Below the pieces are notes generated by a model. It saw only the letters and a list, made by a program, of their open reading frames with translations. It did not search any database and was not told where the DNA came from. The translations under genes were made by a program, and so were the position numbers. Shown here piece after piece: positions 40,956 to 49,616 of a stretch of 64,000 nucleotides of DNA. Every line of letters starts with the position of its first letter. Position 1 is the first letter of the stretch. The DNA is from Rhizobium sp. P40RR-XXII (GTDB lineage: Bacteria; Pseudomonadota; Alphaproteobacteria; Rhizobiales; Rhizobiaceae), in assembly GCF_012641405.1 (NCBI RefSeq), contig NZ_JABAII010000016.1, positions 93,536-157,535 of the forward strand, read 5' to 3'.

Positions 40956-41680
40956 TGGGTCAGAAAATCAATCCGATCGGTTTTCGTCTCGGCATCAACC
41001 GCACTTGGGATAGCCGCTGGTTTGCGGACAATGCCGAGTATGGCCAGCTCCTCCACGAAGATCTGAAGATGCGCAAGTTCGTCATGAACGAACTGAAGCA
41101 GGCCGGTATCTCCAAGGTGGTCATCGAGCGTCCGCACAAGAAGTGCCGCGTTACGATCCACTCGGCTCGTCCGGGCCTGATCATCGGCAAGAAGGGCGCT
41201 GACATCGACAAGCTCCGCAAGAAGCTGTCGGACATGACGAATTCCGAAACGCACCTCAACATCGTTGAAGTGCGCAAGCCGGAAATCGACGCGACGCTGG
41301 TCGCCCAGTCGATCGCTCAGCAGCTGGAACGCCGTGTTGCTTTCCGTCGCGCCATGAAGCGCGCCGTTCAGTCCGCGATGCGTCTTGGCGCCGAAGGCAT
41401 CAAGATCACCTGCGCCGGCCGTCTCGGCGGCGCGGAAATCGCTCGTACGGAATGGTACCGCGAAGGCCGCGTGCCGCTGCATACGCTGCGCGCCGACATC
41501 GACTACGGTACGGCTGAAGCAGAAACCGCTTTCGGCATCTGCGGCATCAAGGTCTGGATCTTCAAGGGCGAAATCCTTGAACACGATCCGATGGCCTCCG
41601 AACGCCGCGCAATGGAAGGCGACGCCCAGGGTCCGGCTAGCCGCGATCGCGATAGAGACCGTCGCCGCGACAACGCTTGA
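40955..41680 (+). CDS. rpsC: 30S ribosomal protein S3
   Basis: 241 residues. KH domain with the GLIIGKKGADIDKL loop near residues 70-85 and the C-terminal domain with IKITCAGRLGGAEIART. The tail is extended and strongly charged (RDRDRDRRRDN). S3 forms part of the mRNA entry tunnel and helicase. Confidence 0.99.
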   Translation: MGQKINPIGFRLGINRTWDSRWFADNAEYGQLLHEDLKMRKFVMNELKQAGISKVVIERPHKKCRVTIHSARPGLIIGKKGADIDKLRKKLSDMTNSETHLNIVEVRKPEIDATLVAQSIAQQLERRVAFRRAMKRAVQSAMRLGAEGIKITCAGRLGGAEIARTEWYREGRVPLHTLRADIDYGTAEAETAFGICGIKVWIFKGEILEHDPMASERRAMEGDAQGPASRDRDRDRRRDNA

Positions 41681-41716
41681 TAGCGTGCGTGGCAGATAAG
41701 TTCGGAGAATAGAGAA

Positions 41717-42130
41717 ATGTTGCAGCCAAAGCGTACGAAGTACCGTAAGCAATTCAAGGGTCGCATCAAGGGCGTCGCCAAGGGTGGGTCTGACCTTGCG
41801 TTCGGTGAATTCGGTCTGAAGTCGCAGGAGCCTAACCGCGTCAACGCTCGCGAAATCGAAGCGGCTCGCCGCGCGATCACGCGCTACATGAAGCGTGCCG
41901 GCCGTGTATGGATCCGCGTGTTCCCGGATGTTCCGGTAACCAAAAAGCCTACCGAAGTCCGCATGGGTAAAGGTAAGGGCTCCGTCGAATACTGGGCATG
42001 CAAGGTCAAGCCCGGCCGTATGATGTTCGAGATCGATGGTGTGAGCGAGGAAATCGCTCGTGAGGCATTGCGCCTCGGCTCTGCCAAGCTCTCGGTCAAG
42101 ACGCGCTTCGTGCAGCGCATTGCAGAGTAA
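41717..42130 (+). CDS. rplP: 50S ribosomal protein L16
   Basis: 137 residues. Starts MLQPKRTKYRKQFKGRIKG and carries RVWIRVFPDVPVTKKPTEVR and GKGKGSVEYWACKVKPGRM, the region next to the A-site tRNA elbow. The Arg in VFPDVPVTKKPTEVR is the usual site neighbourhood of YcfD hydroxylation in other bacteria; not claimed here. Confidence 0.98.
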   Translation: MLQPKRTKYRKQFKGRIKGVAKGGSDLAFGEFGLKSQEPNRVNAREIEAARRAITRYMKRAGRVWIRVFPDVPVTKKPTEVRMGKGKGSVEYWACKVKPGRMMFEIDGVSEEIAREALRLGSAKLSVKTRFVQRIAE

Positions 42131-42141
42131 GGAAGAAGCTC

Positions 42142-42342
42142 ATGAAAGCCGCAGATGTTCGCGCCCTGAGCGCCGACCAACTCAAGGACGAGCTTGCCAA
42201 GCTGAAGAAGGAACAGTTCAACCTGCGCTTTCAGAAGGCAACCGGCCAGCTTGAAAAGTCCTCGCGCATCAACGAAGTCCGCAAGGACATCGCCCGCGTG
42301 AAAACCATTGCCCGCCAGAAGGCGGCAGAAGCAAAGGCCTAA
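42142..42342 (+). CDS. rpmC: 50S ribosomal protein L29
   Basis: 66 residues forming two helices: MKAADVRALSADQLKDELAK and the LNLRFQKATGQLEKSSR-type turn (NLRFQKATGQLEKSSR). L29 lies beside L23 at the tunnel exit. Spacing of 11-12 bp on each side fits a single transcript. Confidence 0.97.
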   Translation: MKAADVRALSADQLKDELAKLKKEQFNLRFQKATGQLEKSSRINEVRKDIARVKTIARQKAAEAKA

Positions 42343-42354
42343 AGGAAAAATAAC

Positions 42355-42594
42355 ATGCCGAAGCGCATTCTGCAGGGCGTCGTGGTCAGCGACAAGAACG
42401 AGAAGACGGTAGTTGTCCGCGTTGAGCGTCGTTTCGCTCACCCGCTGCTTCAGAAGACCGTTCGTCGTTCCAAGAAGTACAAGGCCCACGACGAAAACAA
42501 TCAGTACAAGGTCGGCGACGCCGTTTCCATCGAGGAATGCGCACCGATCTCCAAGGACAAGACCTGGACGGTCGTTTCCGCCCAGTCCAAGTAA
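42355..42594 (+). CDS. rpsQ: 30S ribosomal protein S17
   Basis: 79 residues. Starts PKRILQGVVVSDKNEKTVVV, an OB-fold beta barrel with the conserved HPLLQKTVRRSKKYKAHDE loop. It is the last gene of the S10 operon and is followed by a terminator-like hairpin. Confidence 0.98.
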   Translation: MPKRILQGVVVSDKNEKTVVVRVERRFAHPLLQKTVRRSKKYKAHDENNQYKVGDAVSIEECAPISKDKTWTVVSAQSK

Positions 42595-42598
42595 CAGA

Positions 42599-42690
42599 AT
42601 TTCGCTCAGGCCCTTGCGCTTGGGCGAAATATCTGTATGAAGCACGAGCTTGGAAGCAGGACGCTCGAGTACGAGCGTTCTTTTGCTTTG
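42599..42690 (+). terminator. Hairpins at the S10/spc operon boundary
   Basis: First, a 12-bp stem ATTTCGCTCAGG/CTTGGGCGAAAT (42599-42630, with G-T pairs) with no T-run. Second, a 9-bp stem GGACGCTCG (42659-42667) / CGAGCGTTC (42672-42680) with an AGTA loop followed by TTTTGCTTTG, which fits a rho-independent terminator. The gap of 225 bases is by far the longest inside the ribosomal cluster. Confidence 0.65.
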
Positions 42691-42819
42691 TTGATGGCCG
42701 GCGAAGATGACCCTGGTGGTTCCGAGCGCTGGAGAAATCAGACAAGAGACTAGTCCATAAGCCGGGGTAGGGGGTCGGTTGGCCCAACCATTCCGGTAAC
42801 AACAAGAAGGCGACCTGAC

Positions 42820-43188
42820 ATGATTCAGATGCAAACAAACCTCGACGTGGCGGATAATTCCGGCGCACGTCGTGTCATGTGCATCAAGGTGCTGGGCGGC
42901 TCGAAGCGCAAGTATGCCTCGATCGGCGACATCATCGTCGTTTCGATCAAGGAAGCTATCCCGCGCGGCCGTGTGAAGAAAGGTGACGTGATGAAGGCGG
43001 TTGTCGTTCGTACCGCCAAGGACATCCGTCGTCCGGATGGCAGCGTCATCCGCTTCGATACCAACGCAGCAGTCCTCATCGACAACAAGAAAGAGCCGAT
43101 CGGCACCCGTATCTTCGGACCGGTTCCGCGCGAACTTCGCGCCAAGAACCACATGAAGATCATCTCGCTGGCTCCAGAAGTACTGTAA
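42820..43188 (+). CDS. rplN: 50S ribosomal protein L14
   Basis: 122 residues, standard. MIQMQTNLDVADNSGARRVMC at the start, then VVRTAKDIRRPDGSVIRFD and the C-terminal IFGPVPRELRAKNHMKIISL. L14 is at the subunit interface and binds RsfS. First gene of the spc operon, so a promoter is expected in the gap before it. Confidence 0.99.
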   Translation: MIQMQTNLDVADNSGARRVMCIKVLGGSKRKYASIGDIIVVSIKEAIPRGRVKKGDVMKAVVVRTAKDIRRPDGSVIRFDTNAAVLIDNKKEPIGTRIFGPVPRELRAKNHMKIISLAPEVL

Positions 43189-43199
43189 GGAGCGGAGCG

Positions 43200-43508
43200 A
43201 TGCAAAAGATCCGTAAAGGCGACAAGGTTGTCGTATTGGCCGGCAAGGACAAGGGCCGTACCGGCGAAGTCATTCAAGTGCTGCCGAAGGAAGACCGCGC
43301 GGTCGTCCGTGGCGTCAACGTCATCAAGCGCCATCAGCGCCAGACGCAGACCCAGGAAGCTGGCATTATCAGCAAGGAAGCCTCGCTTCACCTGTCCAAC
43401 ATTGCGATCGTCGACAGGCACGGTAAGCCGACCCGCGTCGGTTTCAAGGTTGTAGAAGGCAAGAAGGTCCGTGTGGCCAAGACCTCGGGAGAAGTGATCG
43501 ATGGCTGA
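43200..43508 (+). CDS. rplX: 50S ribosomal protein L24
   Basis: 102 residues with the KOW motif near the start (KGDKVVVLAGKDKGRTGEV) and the RHQRQTQTQEAGI loop. L24 is one of the two assembly initiators of the 50S. Its end overlaps rplE by 8 bp. Confidence 0.98.
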   Translation: MQKIRKGDKVVVLAGKDKGRTGEVIQVLPKEDRAVVRGVNVIKRHQRQTQTQEAGIISKEASLHLSNIAIVDRHGKPTRVGFKVVEGKKVRVAKTSGEVIDG

Positions 43509-44058
43509 GGCAAAGTACGAGCCGCGGCTCAAGAAGGAATACGTTGCTCGCATCCGTGCAGCCATGCAGGAGAAGTTCCCCTACGCTAACGAGATGCAGA
43601 TCCCGAAGCTGGACAAGATCGTGATCAACATGGGCGTTGGCGAAGCGACGGCTGATTCGAAGAAGCCGACCGTTGCTGCTGCCGACCTGGCGGCCATCGC
43701 TGGCCAGAAGCCGGTCATCACCCACGCGCGCAACTCCATCGCTGGCTTCAAGGTCCGCGAAAACATGCCGATCGGCGCCAAGGTGACGCTGCGCGGCGCC
43801 CGCATGTATGAGTTCCTGGATCGTCTGGTCAACATCGCGCTTCCGCGCGTTCGCGACTTCCGCGGCCTGAACCCGAAGAGCTTTGACGGTCGTGGCAATT
43901 TCGCCATGGGCATCAAGGAACACATTGTGTTCCCTGAGATCAACTACGACAAGGTTGATCAGATGTGGGGCATGGACATCATCGTTTGCACGACGGCGAC
44001 GACAGACGACGAAGCACGGGCTCTTCTGACAGAGTTCAACTTCCCGTTCCGTCAATAA
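43501..44058 (+). CDS. rplE: 50S ribosomal protein L5
   Basis: 185 residues, overlapping rplX by 8 bp. Contains IPKLDKIVINMGVGEA, the VTLRGARMYEFLDRLVNIAL helix and the C-terminal GMDIIVCTTATTDDEARALL element. L5 binds 5S rRNA and contacts the P-site tRNA. Confidence 0.99.
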   Translation: MAEAKYEPRLKKEYVARIRAAMQEKFPYANEMQIPKLDKIVINMGVGEATADSKKPTVAAADLAAIAGQKPVITHARNSIAGFKVRENMPIGAKVTLRGARMYEFLDRLVNIALPRVRDFRGLNPKSFDGRGNFAMGIKEHIVFPEINYDKVDQMWGMDIIVCTTATTDDEARALLTEFNFPFRQ

Positions 44059-44091
44059 CCGTAACGACGAGCGTAGAAAAGGAACCTAAAT

Positions 44092-44397
44092 ATGGCGAAG
44101 ACAAGCGCAGTTGAAAAGAACAAGCGCCGCCGCAATACGGTTGCCACTCAATCCGCAAAGCGGGCTGCTCTGAAGGCAATCATCATGAACCAGTCTCTCT
44201 CGATCGAAGACCGGTTCAAGGCCACTCTGAAGCTGGCATCGCTCCCGCGCGATGGATCGAAGACCCGTATTCGCAACCGTTGCGAAGTGTCTGGCCGTCC
44301 GCGCGCCTACTACCGCAAACTGCGCATGTCGCGTATCGCGCTGCGTGAACTCGGCAATCTCGGCAAGGTGCCGGGCATCGTCAAGTCCAGCTGGTAA
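44092..44397 (+). CDS. rpsN: 30S ribosomal protein S14
   Basis: 101 residues, the long form without a zinc site (no C-x2-C pairs; only one Cys, in NRCEVSGRPRAYYRK). Ends in GNLGKVPGIVKSSW. S14 is a late-assembly protein of the 30S head. Confidence 0.98.
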   Translation: MAKTSAVEKNKRRRNTVATQSAKRAALKAIIMNQSLSIEDRFKATLKLASLPRDGSKTRIRNRCEVSGRPRAYYRKLRMSRIALRELGNLGKVPGIVKSSW

Positions 44398-44409
44398 GGA
44401 GCAGAATAG

Positions 44410-44808
44410 ATGACCATGACTGATCCTTTGGGCGATATGCTCACCCGCATCCGTAACGGTGCTTCGCGCCGCAAGTCGTCGGTTTCGACGCCTGCGTCCA
44501 AGCTCCGTGCACGCGTCCTCGATGTTCTGCAGGCTGAAGGCTACATCCGTGGCTACTCCGTCGTCGATTTCGGCAACGGCAAGTCCGAGCTCAACATTGA
44601 GCTGAAGTACTACGAAGGCTCGTCGGTGATCCGTGAGATCGGCCGCGTGTCCAAGCCGGGCCGCCGAGTTTATGTCTCGGTCAAGTCCATTCCGCAGGTC
44701 GCGAACGGTCTCGGCATCACCATCCTTTCGACTCCGAAGGGTGTGATGGCCGATCACCAGGCTCGTGAACAGAATGTTGGTGGTGAGGTTCTCTGCTCGG
44801 TCTTCTAA
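44410..44808 (+). CDS. rpsH: 30S ribosomal protein S8
   Basis: 132 residues from the ATG at 44410, with AAGGAG 9 bases upstream; ATG at 44416 is the alternative. Starts TMTDPLGDMLTRIRNG and ends in the conserved ILSTPKGVMADHQAREQNVG-GEVLCSVF region. S8 binds 16S helix 21 and in E. coli represses the spc operon. Confidence 0.98.
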   Translation: MTMTDPLGDMLTRIRNGASRRKSSVSTPASKLRARVLDVLQAEGYIRGYSVVDFGNGKSELNIELKYYEGSSVIREIGRVSKPGRRVYVSVKSIPQVANGLGITILSTPKGVMADHQAREQNVGGEVLCSVF

Positions 44809-44849
44809 GATCGAACAGGGATCTCCTTCGAAACAGACAGGTTTGAAAA

Positions 44850-45383
44850 ATGTCTCGTATCGGTAAGAAGCCCGTTCAGGTACCTGCAGGGATCACGGCC
44901 ACGGTTGATGGCCAAAAAGTGACCGCCAAGGGCCCCAAGGGCGAGCTGTTTTTCGTCGCTAACGACGAAATCGGTCTCAAGCTGGAAAACAATGCAATCG
45001 TCGTGACGCCGCTCAACGACACCAAGGATGCTCGCGCAAAGTGGGGCATGTCCCGCACGATGATCGAGAACATCCTCAAGGGTGTTAAGGACGGCTACGA
45101 GCGCAAGCTCGAAATCAACGGCGTCGGCTACCGTGCCTCCATGCAGGGCAAGAACCTGCAGCTCGCGCTCGGCTTCAGCCACGACGTGGTTTATGAGCCG
45201 CCGCAGGGTATCTCGATCGCTGTGCCGAAGCCGACGGAAATCGTCGTCACCGGCATCAACAAGCAGCAGGTCGGCCAGGTTGCCGCTGAAATCCGCGAAT
45301 ACCGCGGTCCGGAGCCCTACAAGGGCAAGGGTGTTAAGTATGCCGAAGAGCGGATCGTCCGCAAAGAAGGCAAGAAGAAGTAA
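44850..45383 (+). CDS. rplF: 50S ribosomal protein L6
   Basis: 177 residues made of two similar domains; MSRIGKKPVQVPAGI at the start, GVKDGYERKLEINGVGYRA in the middle and the EIREYRGPEPYKGKGVKY signature at the end. Located near the factor-binding site and L12 stalk base. Confidence 0.98.
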   Translation: MSRIGKKPVQVPAGITATVDGQKVTAKGPKGELFFVANDEIGLKLENNAIVVTPLNDTKDARAKWGMSRTMIENILKGVKDGYERKLEINGVGYRASMQGKNLQLALGFSHDVVYEPPQGISIAVPKPTEIVVTGINKQQVGQVAAEIREYRGPEPYKGKGVKYAEERIVRKEGKKK

Positions 45384-45395
45384 GGATCACGCGAA

Positions 45396-45758
45396 ATGGC
45401 TAGCAGGAAAGAAACACTTGCACGTCGTGCCAACCGCGTGCGTCGTCAAATCAAGTCGGTGGCCAATGGTCGTCCGCGCCTGTCGGTTCATCGCTCGTCG
45501 AAGAACATCTACGTTCAGGTCATCGATGATGTGGCCGGCAAGACCCTCGCGGCTGCCTCCACCCTCGACAAGGATCTGCGCGGTTCTCTGAAGACCGGTG
45601 CCGATACCGCCGCCGCCGCCCTCGTTGGCAAGCTCGTCGCCGAGCGTGCCTCCAAGGCAGGCGTCAAGGAAGTCGTGTTCGATCGCGGCGCCTTCATCTA
45701 CCACGGCCGTATCAAGGCCCTGGCTGAAGCAGCCCGCGAAGGCGGTCTGTCCTTCTGA
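45396..45758 (+). CDS. rplR: 50S ribosomal protein L18
   Basis: 120 residues. The basic N-terminus (RRANRVRRQIKSVANGRPRL), SVHRSSKNIYVQVIDD core and the C-terminal DRGAFIYHGRIKALAEAARE helix identify L18, which carries 5S rRNA with L5. Confidence 0.98.
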   Translation: MASRKETLARRANRVRRQIKSVANGRPRLSVHRSSKNIYVQVIDDVAGKTLAAASTLDKDLRGSLKTGADTAAAALVGKLVAERASKAGVKEVVFDRGAFIYHGRIKALAEAAREGGLSF

Positions 45759-45888
45759 TCAAGTTTCTGGTCGGCAGCTCTCGGGCGCCGGCCGGATGTT
45801 CACCGGGCCGCAAGCTTCCCTTTAGGGGGAGGGCATGCGGTCTTTGTTGTTTGCCGATTGCACCCGGAAAAGAAAAAGGAAGAGGACA

Positions 45889-46458
45889 ATGGCACAGGAA
45901 AAGAGGGGCTCGCGGGATGACCGGCAGAGCCGTGAAGAGCGCGATAGCGAATTCGTCGACAAGCTGGTCGCGATCAACCGCGTCGCCAAGGTTGTAAAGG
46001 GCGGCCGCCGTTTCGGTTTCGCCGCTCTCGTCGTTGTCGGTGACCAGAAGGGCCGCGTAGGCTTTGGTCATGGCAAGGCACGCGAAGTGCCGGAAGCCAT
46101 CCGCAAGGCTACCGAAAGCGCCAAGCGCGACCTGATCTTCGTACCGCTGCGCGACGGCCGTACGCTGCATCACGACGTTCATGGCCGTCATGGTGCAGGT
46201 AAGGTTCTGCTGCGTTCGGCCAAGGTCGGTACCGGTATCATCGCCGGCGGCCCGATGCGCGCCGTCTTCGAAACGCTCGGCGTTCATGACGTCGTTGCCA
46301 AGTCGACCGGTTCCTCGAACCCGTACAACATGGTTCGCGCCACGTTCGACGCCCTGAAGCACCAGGTTCACCCGAAGGACATCGCAGCTCAGCGCGGCAT
46401 CAAGTATGCCACCCTGCAGGCTCGCCGCGCCGCTTCGGGCAACGCCTCCGAAGAATAA
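45889..46458 (+). CDS. rpsE: 30S ribosomal protein S5
   Basis: 189 residues from the ATG at 45889, with AAGGAAGAGG upstream; the in-frame ATG at 45835 would add 18 basic residues and has no good site. The double-stranded-RNA-like domain has the KGGRRFGFAALVVVGD loop, and the GIIAGGPMRAVFETLGV region is intact. S5 with S4 controls decoding accuracy; the gap of 130 bp before it is longer than its neighbours'. Confidence 0.98.
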   Translation: MAQEKRGSRDDRQSREERDSEFVDKLVAINRVAKVVKGGRRFGFAALVVVGDQKGRVGFGHGKAREVPEAIRKATESAKRDLIFVPLRDGRTLHHDVHGRHGAGKVLLRSAKVGTGIIAGGPMRAVFETLGVHDVVAKSTGSSNPYNMVRATFDALKHQVHPKDIAAQRGIKYATLQARRAASGNASEE

Positions 46459-46471
46459 GGGAGTTTGACCT

Positions 46472-46684
46472 ATGGCCAAGACGACCAAGAAGGCTGAAGC
46501 TAAGGCGACCGTTACGGTCGAACAGATTGGCAGCCCGATCCGCCGTCCGGACGTTCAGCAGAAGACGCTGATCGGTCTCGGACTGAACAAGATGCACCGT
46601 CGCCGCACGCTGGAAGATACTCCGGCTGTTCGTGGCATGATCCGTGCTGTCCAGCATCTCGTTCGCGTTGTCGGCGAGAAGTGA
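46472..46684 (+). CDS. rpmD: 50S ribosomal protein L30
   Basis: 70 residues, slightly longer at the N-terminus (an Ala/Lys/Thr-rich leader) than the E. coli protein. The L30 core is VEQIGSPIRRPDVQQKTLIG followed by LGLNKMHRRRTLEDT. Sits between rpsE and rplO as in E. coli. Confidence 0.97.
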   Translation: MAKTTKKAEAKATVTVEQIGSPIRRPDVQQKTLIGLGLNKMHRRRTLEDTPAVRGMIRAVQHLVRVVGEK

Positions 46685-46701
46685 GCCGGAGGTAAATCGT
46701 T

Positions 46702-47187
46702 ATGAAACTGAATGAGATCAAGGATAACGAAGGCTCGACCCATAGCCGCAAGCGCCTCGGCCGCGGCATCGGCTCCGGCTCCGGCAAGACCGGTGGCCGT
46801 GGTGTGAAGGGTCAGAAGTCCCGTTCGGGCGTTGCGATCAACGGCTTCGAAGGTGGTCAGATGCCCATCTATCGTCGCCTGCCGAAGCGCGGCTTCAATA
46901 ATATCTTCGCCTCCGACTACGTTGTCGTATCGCTGGCTCGCATCCAGGCTGCCGTCGATGCTGGCAAGCTCGATGCCAAGAAGACTGTCGATGCTGCTGC
47001 CCTCAAGGCTGCCGGCGTGATTCGCCGCGTCAAGGATGGTGTTCGCGTTCTTTCGGACGGCGAACTGAAGGCGAAGCTTGCCCTCGAAGTTGCGGGCGCT
47101 TCCAAGCCGGCGGTTGAAAAGATCGAGAAGGCCGGCGGCTCCATCAAGCTGCTTGCTTCTGCCGCAGAAGCTCCTGCCGCAGAATAA
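46702..47187 (+). CDS. rplO: 50S ribosomal protein L15
   Basis: 161 residues. Starts MKLNEIKDNEGSTHSRKRLG, with the Gly-rich GRGIGSGSGKTGGRGVKGQK extension that threads into 23S rRNA, and a globular C-terminus. A terminator follows 11 bp after the stop, unlike E. coli where secY is tightly linked. Confidence 0.98.
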   Translation: MKLNEIKDNEGSTHSRKRLGRGIGSGSGKTGGRGVKGQKSRSGVAINGFEGGQMPIYRRLPKRGFNNIFASDYVVVSLARIQAAVDAGKLDAKKTVDAAALKAAGVIRRVKDGVRVLSDGELKAKLALEVAGASKPAVEKIEKAGGSIKLLASAAEAPAAE

Positions 47188-47198
47188 TATTATCAAAG

Positions 47199-47231
47199 AT
47201 CGCCCGAGGTGCTTCACTTCGGGCGATTTTT
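47199..47231 (+). terminator. Rho-independent terminator between rplO and secY
   Basis: A perfect 9-bp stem ATCGCCCGA (47199-47207) / TCGGGCGAT (47219-47227) extended by weaker inner pairs, followed by TTTT. secY then starts 180 bases later and likely has its own promoter. Confidence 0.85.
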
Positions 47232-47411
47232 CTCCCATATGTGAGCCTCACGAACCTGAACGACGCGGCGGTGTCTTTCCGGTTGACAACGGGAACCAAG
47301 GGTGAGGCGCCCGATTGCATGGCAATCCGTCCGAAGCCCGAATTTTGAACAATTTACTTACTGATTCCGGACCCGGCCGATTATGCCGGAATTGGTAGTG
47401 CGGAGATTTGC

Positions 47412-48752
47412 ATGGCTTCTGCAGCGGAACAATTGGCGTCCAATCTCAATTTCTCGACCTTTGCCAAGGCTGAGGATCTCAAGAAGCGCTTGTGGTTTAC
47501 GCTCGGCGCTCTCCTCGTCTATCGACTCGGCACCCACATTCCGCTTCCTGGCCTCAATCCTGCCGCTTACGCCCAGGCTTTCCAGAATCAGTCGGGCGGC
47601 ATTCTTGGCCTCTTCAACATGTTCTCGGGCGGCGCCGTACAGCGCATGGCGATCTTCGCGCTCGGCATCATGCCTTATATTTCGGCCTCGATCATCGTTC
47701 AGCTGATGACCTCGGTCGTTCCCTCGCTCGAAAACCTGAAGAAGGAAGGCGAGCAGGGCCGCAAGATCATCAACCAGTACACCCGCTACGGCACGGTGCT
47801 GCTCGGCGCATTGCAGGCCTATGGCATTGCGATCGGCCTGGAGCACGGCAACGGCGTCGTGGTGGACCCGGGCTGGTTCTTCCGTATTTCCACCGTCATT
47901 ACGCTGCTCGGCGGCACGATGTTCCTGATGTGGCTTGGTGAGCAGGTGACGTCGCGCGGTATCGGCAACGGTATCTCGCTGATCATCTTCGCCGGTATCG
48001 CTGCAGGTCTTCCGACCGCGCTCGCCGGCACTCTTGAACTCGGCCGCACCGGCGCGCTTTCCACGCCCCTTATTCTCGCGGTGCTGGTCGTTGCCATTCT
48101 GGTCATTGCGCTCATCGTTTTCGTCGAGCGTGCGCAGCGTCGCCTGCTGATTCAGTATCCGAAACGCCAGGTCGGTACACGCATGTTCCAGGGCGATACG
48201 TCGCACCTGCCGCTGAAGCTCAACACCTCGGGTGTTATCCCGGCGATCTTCGCGTCGTCGCTGCTCTTGCTGCCGGCAACCGTCGCCGGTCTCGGCAACA
48301 ATACGGCGCTTCCGACCTGGGTGACGTCGATCGTCGCCGCGCTTGGCCATGGCCAGCCGGTCTACATGGTGTTCTACGGCGCCCTGATCGCCTTCTTCGC
48401 CTTCTTCTACACCGCGCTCGTCTTCAATCCGAAGGACACGGCCGACAATCTGAAGAAGCATGGCGGCTTCATTCCGGGCATTCGTCCCGGTGAGCGCACT
48501 GCCGAATATATCGATTACGTGCTGACCCGCATCACGGTCATCGGCGCGATCTATCTTGTCTTCGTCTGCATCCTGCCCGAAATTCTCGTATCCCAGACAG
48601 GTATTCCGTTGTCTCTGGGTGGCACTTCGCTTCTGATCGTGGTTAGCGTAACGCTGGATACGGTGGCGCAGATTCAGGGTCACCTGATCGCACAGCAATA
48701 TGAAGGCCTGATCAAGAAATCGAAGTTGCGTGGAGGAAAGAGGGGGCGATGA
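47412..48752 (+). CDS. secY: Preprotein translocase subunit SecY
   Basis: 446 residues with about ten membrane spans. The plug region follows TM1 (GLNPAAYAQAFQ to GGILGLFNMFSGG), the lateral-gate region and the cytosolic loops with the conserved Arg (IPLSLGGTSLLIVVSVTLDT near the end) are present. SecY forms the Sec channel with SecE (19799-19999). It overlaps adk by 4 bp in an ATGA junction. Confidence 0.98.
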   Translation: MASAAEQLASNLNFSTFAKAEDLKKRLWFTLGALLVYRLGTHIPLPGLNPAAYAQAFQNQSGGILGLFNMFSGGAVQRMAIFALGIMPYISASIIVQLMTSVVPSLENLKKEGEQGRKIINQYTRYGTVLLGALQAYGIAIGLEHGNGVVVDPGWFFRISTVITLLGGTMFLMWLGEQVTSRGIGNGISLIIFAGIAAGLPTALAGTLELGRTGALSTPLILAVLVVAILVIALIVFVERAQRRLLIQYPKRQVGTRMFQGDTSHLPLKLNTSGVIPAIFASSLLLLPATVAGLGNNTALPTWVTSIVAALGHGQPVYMVFYGALIAFFAFFYTALVFNPKDTADNLKKHGGFIPGIRPGERTAEYIDYVLTRITVIGAIYLVFVCILPEILVSQTGIPLSLGGTSLLIVVSVTLDTVAQIQGHLIAQQYEGLIKKSKLRGGKRGR

Positions 48753-49399
48753 GACTCATACTTTTAGGGCCGCCGGGAGCAGGTAAGGGGACCCAGGCCC
48801 AGCGTATCGTGGAAAAGTACGGCATCCCGCAGCTTTCCACAGGCGATATGCTGAGGGCTGCGGTGGCTGCCGGGACTGAAGTTGGCAAGCGCGCCAAGGC
48901 CGTCATGGACGCCGGCAAGCTTGTTTCCGATGAGATCGTCAACGCTATCGTCTCCGAACGTATCGACCAGCCGGATTGCGCCAGAGGCTTCATCCTCGAT
49001 GGTTTCCCGCGCACGCTGGTGCAGGCGGATGCTACGGAGCGGATGCTGAAGTCGAAGGGGTTGGATCTCTCGGTCGTCATTGAACTCAAGGTCGATGATG
49101 CCGAATTGATTCGCCGCGTTTCCGGCCGTTATTCCTGCTCGAATTGCGGCAGCGTCTATCACGACACTGATAAGGTTCCGGCAACGGCCGGCGTCTGCGA
49201 CAAATGCGGCTCGACCCACTTCAAGCGCCGCCCTGACGACAATGCCGAAACCATGGCGACTCGCCTCCAGGTCTATTACAAGGAGACGTCGCCGCTGATC
49301 GGTTACTACTATGCGAAGGGCAAGTTGCAGAGCATCGACGGCATGGCCGATATCGAGCATGTGACCGAAAGCATAGAGGCTATCCTGGCTAAGCTTTAG
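48749..49399 (+). CDS. adk: Adenylate kinase
   Basis: 216 residues. P-loop GPPGAGKGTQ at residues 7-16, the AMP-binding STGDMLRA and the DGFPRT motif. The LID domain carries four cysteines, C130, C133, C150 and C153, so this is the zinc-binding LID type, not the E. coli His/Ser/Asp/Thr type. It interconverts 2 ADP with ATP and AMP in the cytosol. Overlap with secY ties nucleotide supply to the translocon operon. Confidence 0.98.
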   Translation: MRLILLGPPGAGKGTQAQRIVEKYGIPQLSTGDMLRAAVAAGTEVGKRAKAVMDAGKLVSDEIVNAIVSERIDQPDCARGFILDGFPRTLVQADATERMLKSKGLDLSVVIELKVDDAELIRRVSGRYSCSNCGSVYHDTDKVPATAGVCDKCGSTHFKRRPDDNAETMATRLQVYYKETSPLIGYYYAKGKLQSIDGMADIEHVTESIEAILAKL

Positions 49400-49616
49400 A
49401 TAGCCTAAAATAAACTTGCCGGAGCGGTTGCTTTTTTGCGCCGATTCCGCTAAACACCGCGCCAACTCGCGACATGCTATGCGATCGGCGCGGATTTCCA
49501 ACGGGAAGTCCGGGTACGGTCGTTTTGACATGTGGCGGATGCACATTGAACAAGCAGCTCCCGGGCTGCATAACAAAACCCTTTGCTAAGGCAAAAGGAA
49601 TGCAAGGAGAACAGGC

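Noticed and set aside
47283..47288. A perfect TTGACA before secY
   Set aside because: No acceptable -10 element 16-18 bases downstream, so it is not called as a promoter.
49525..49530. A perfect TTGACA before rpsM
   Set aside because: The hexamer 17 bases on is GAACAA, a poor -10; not enough for a promoter call.
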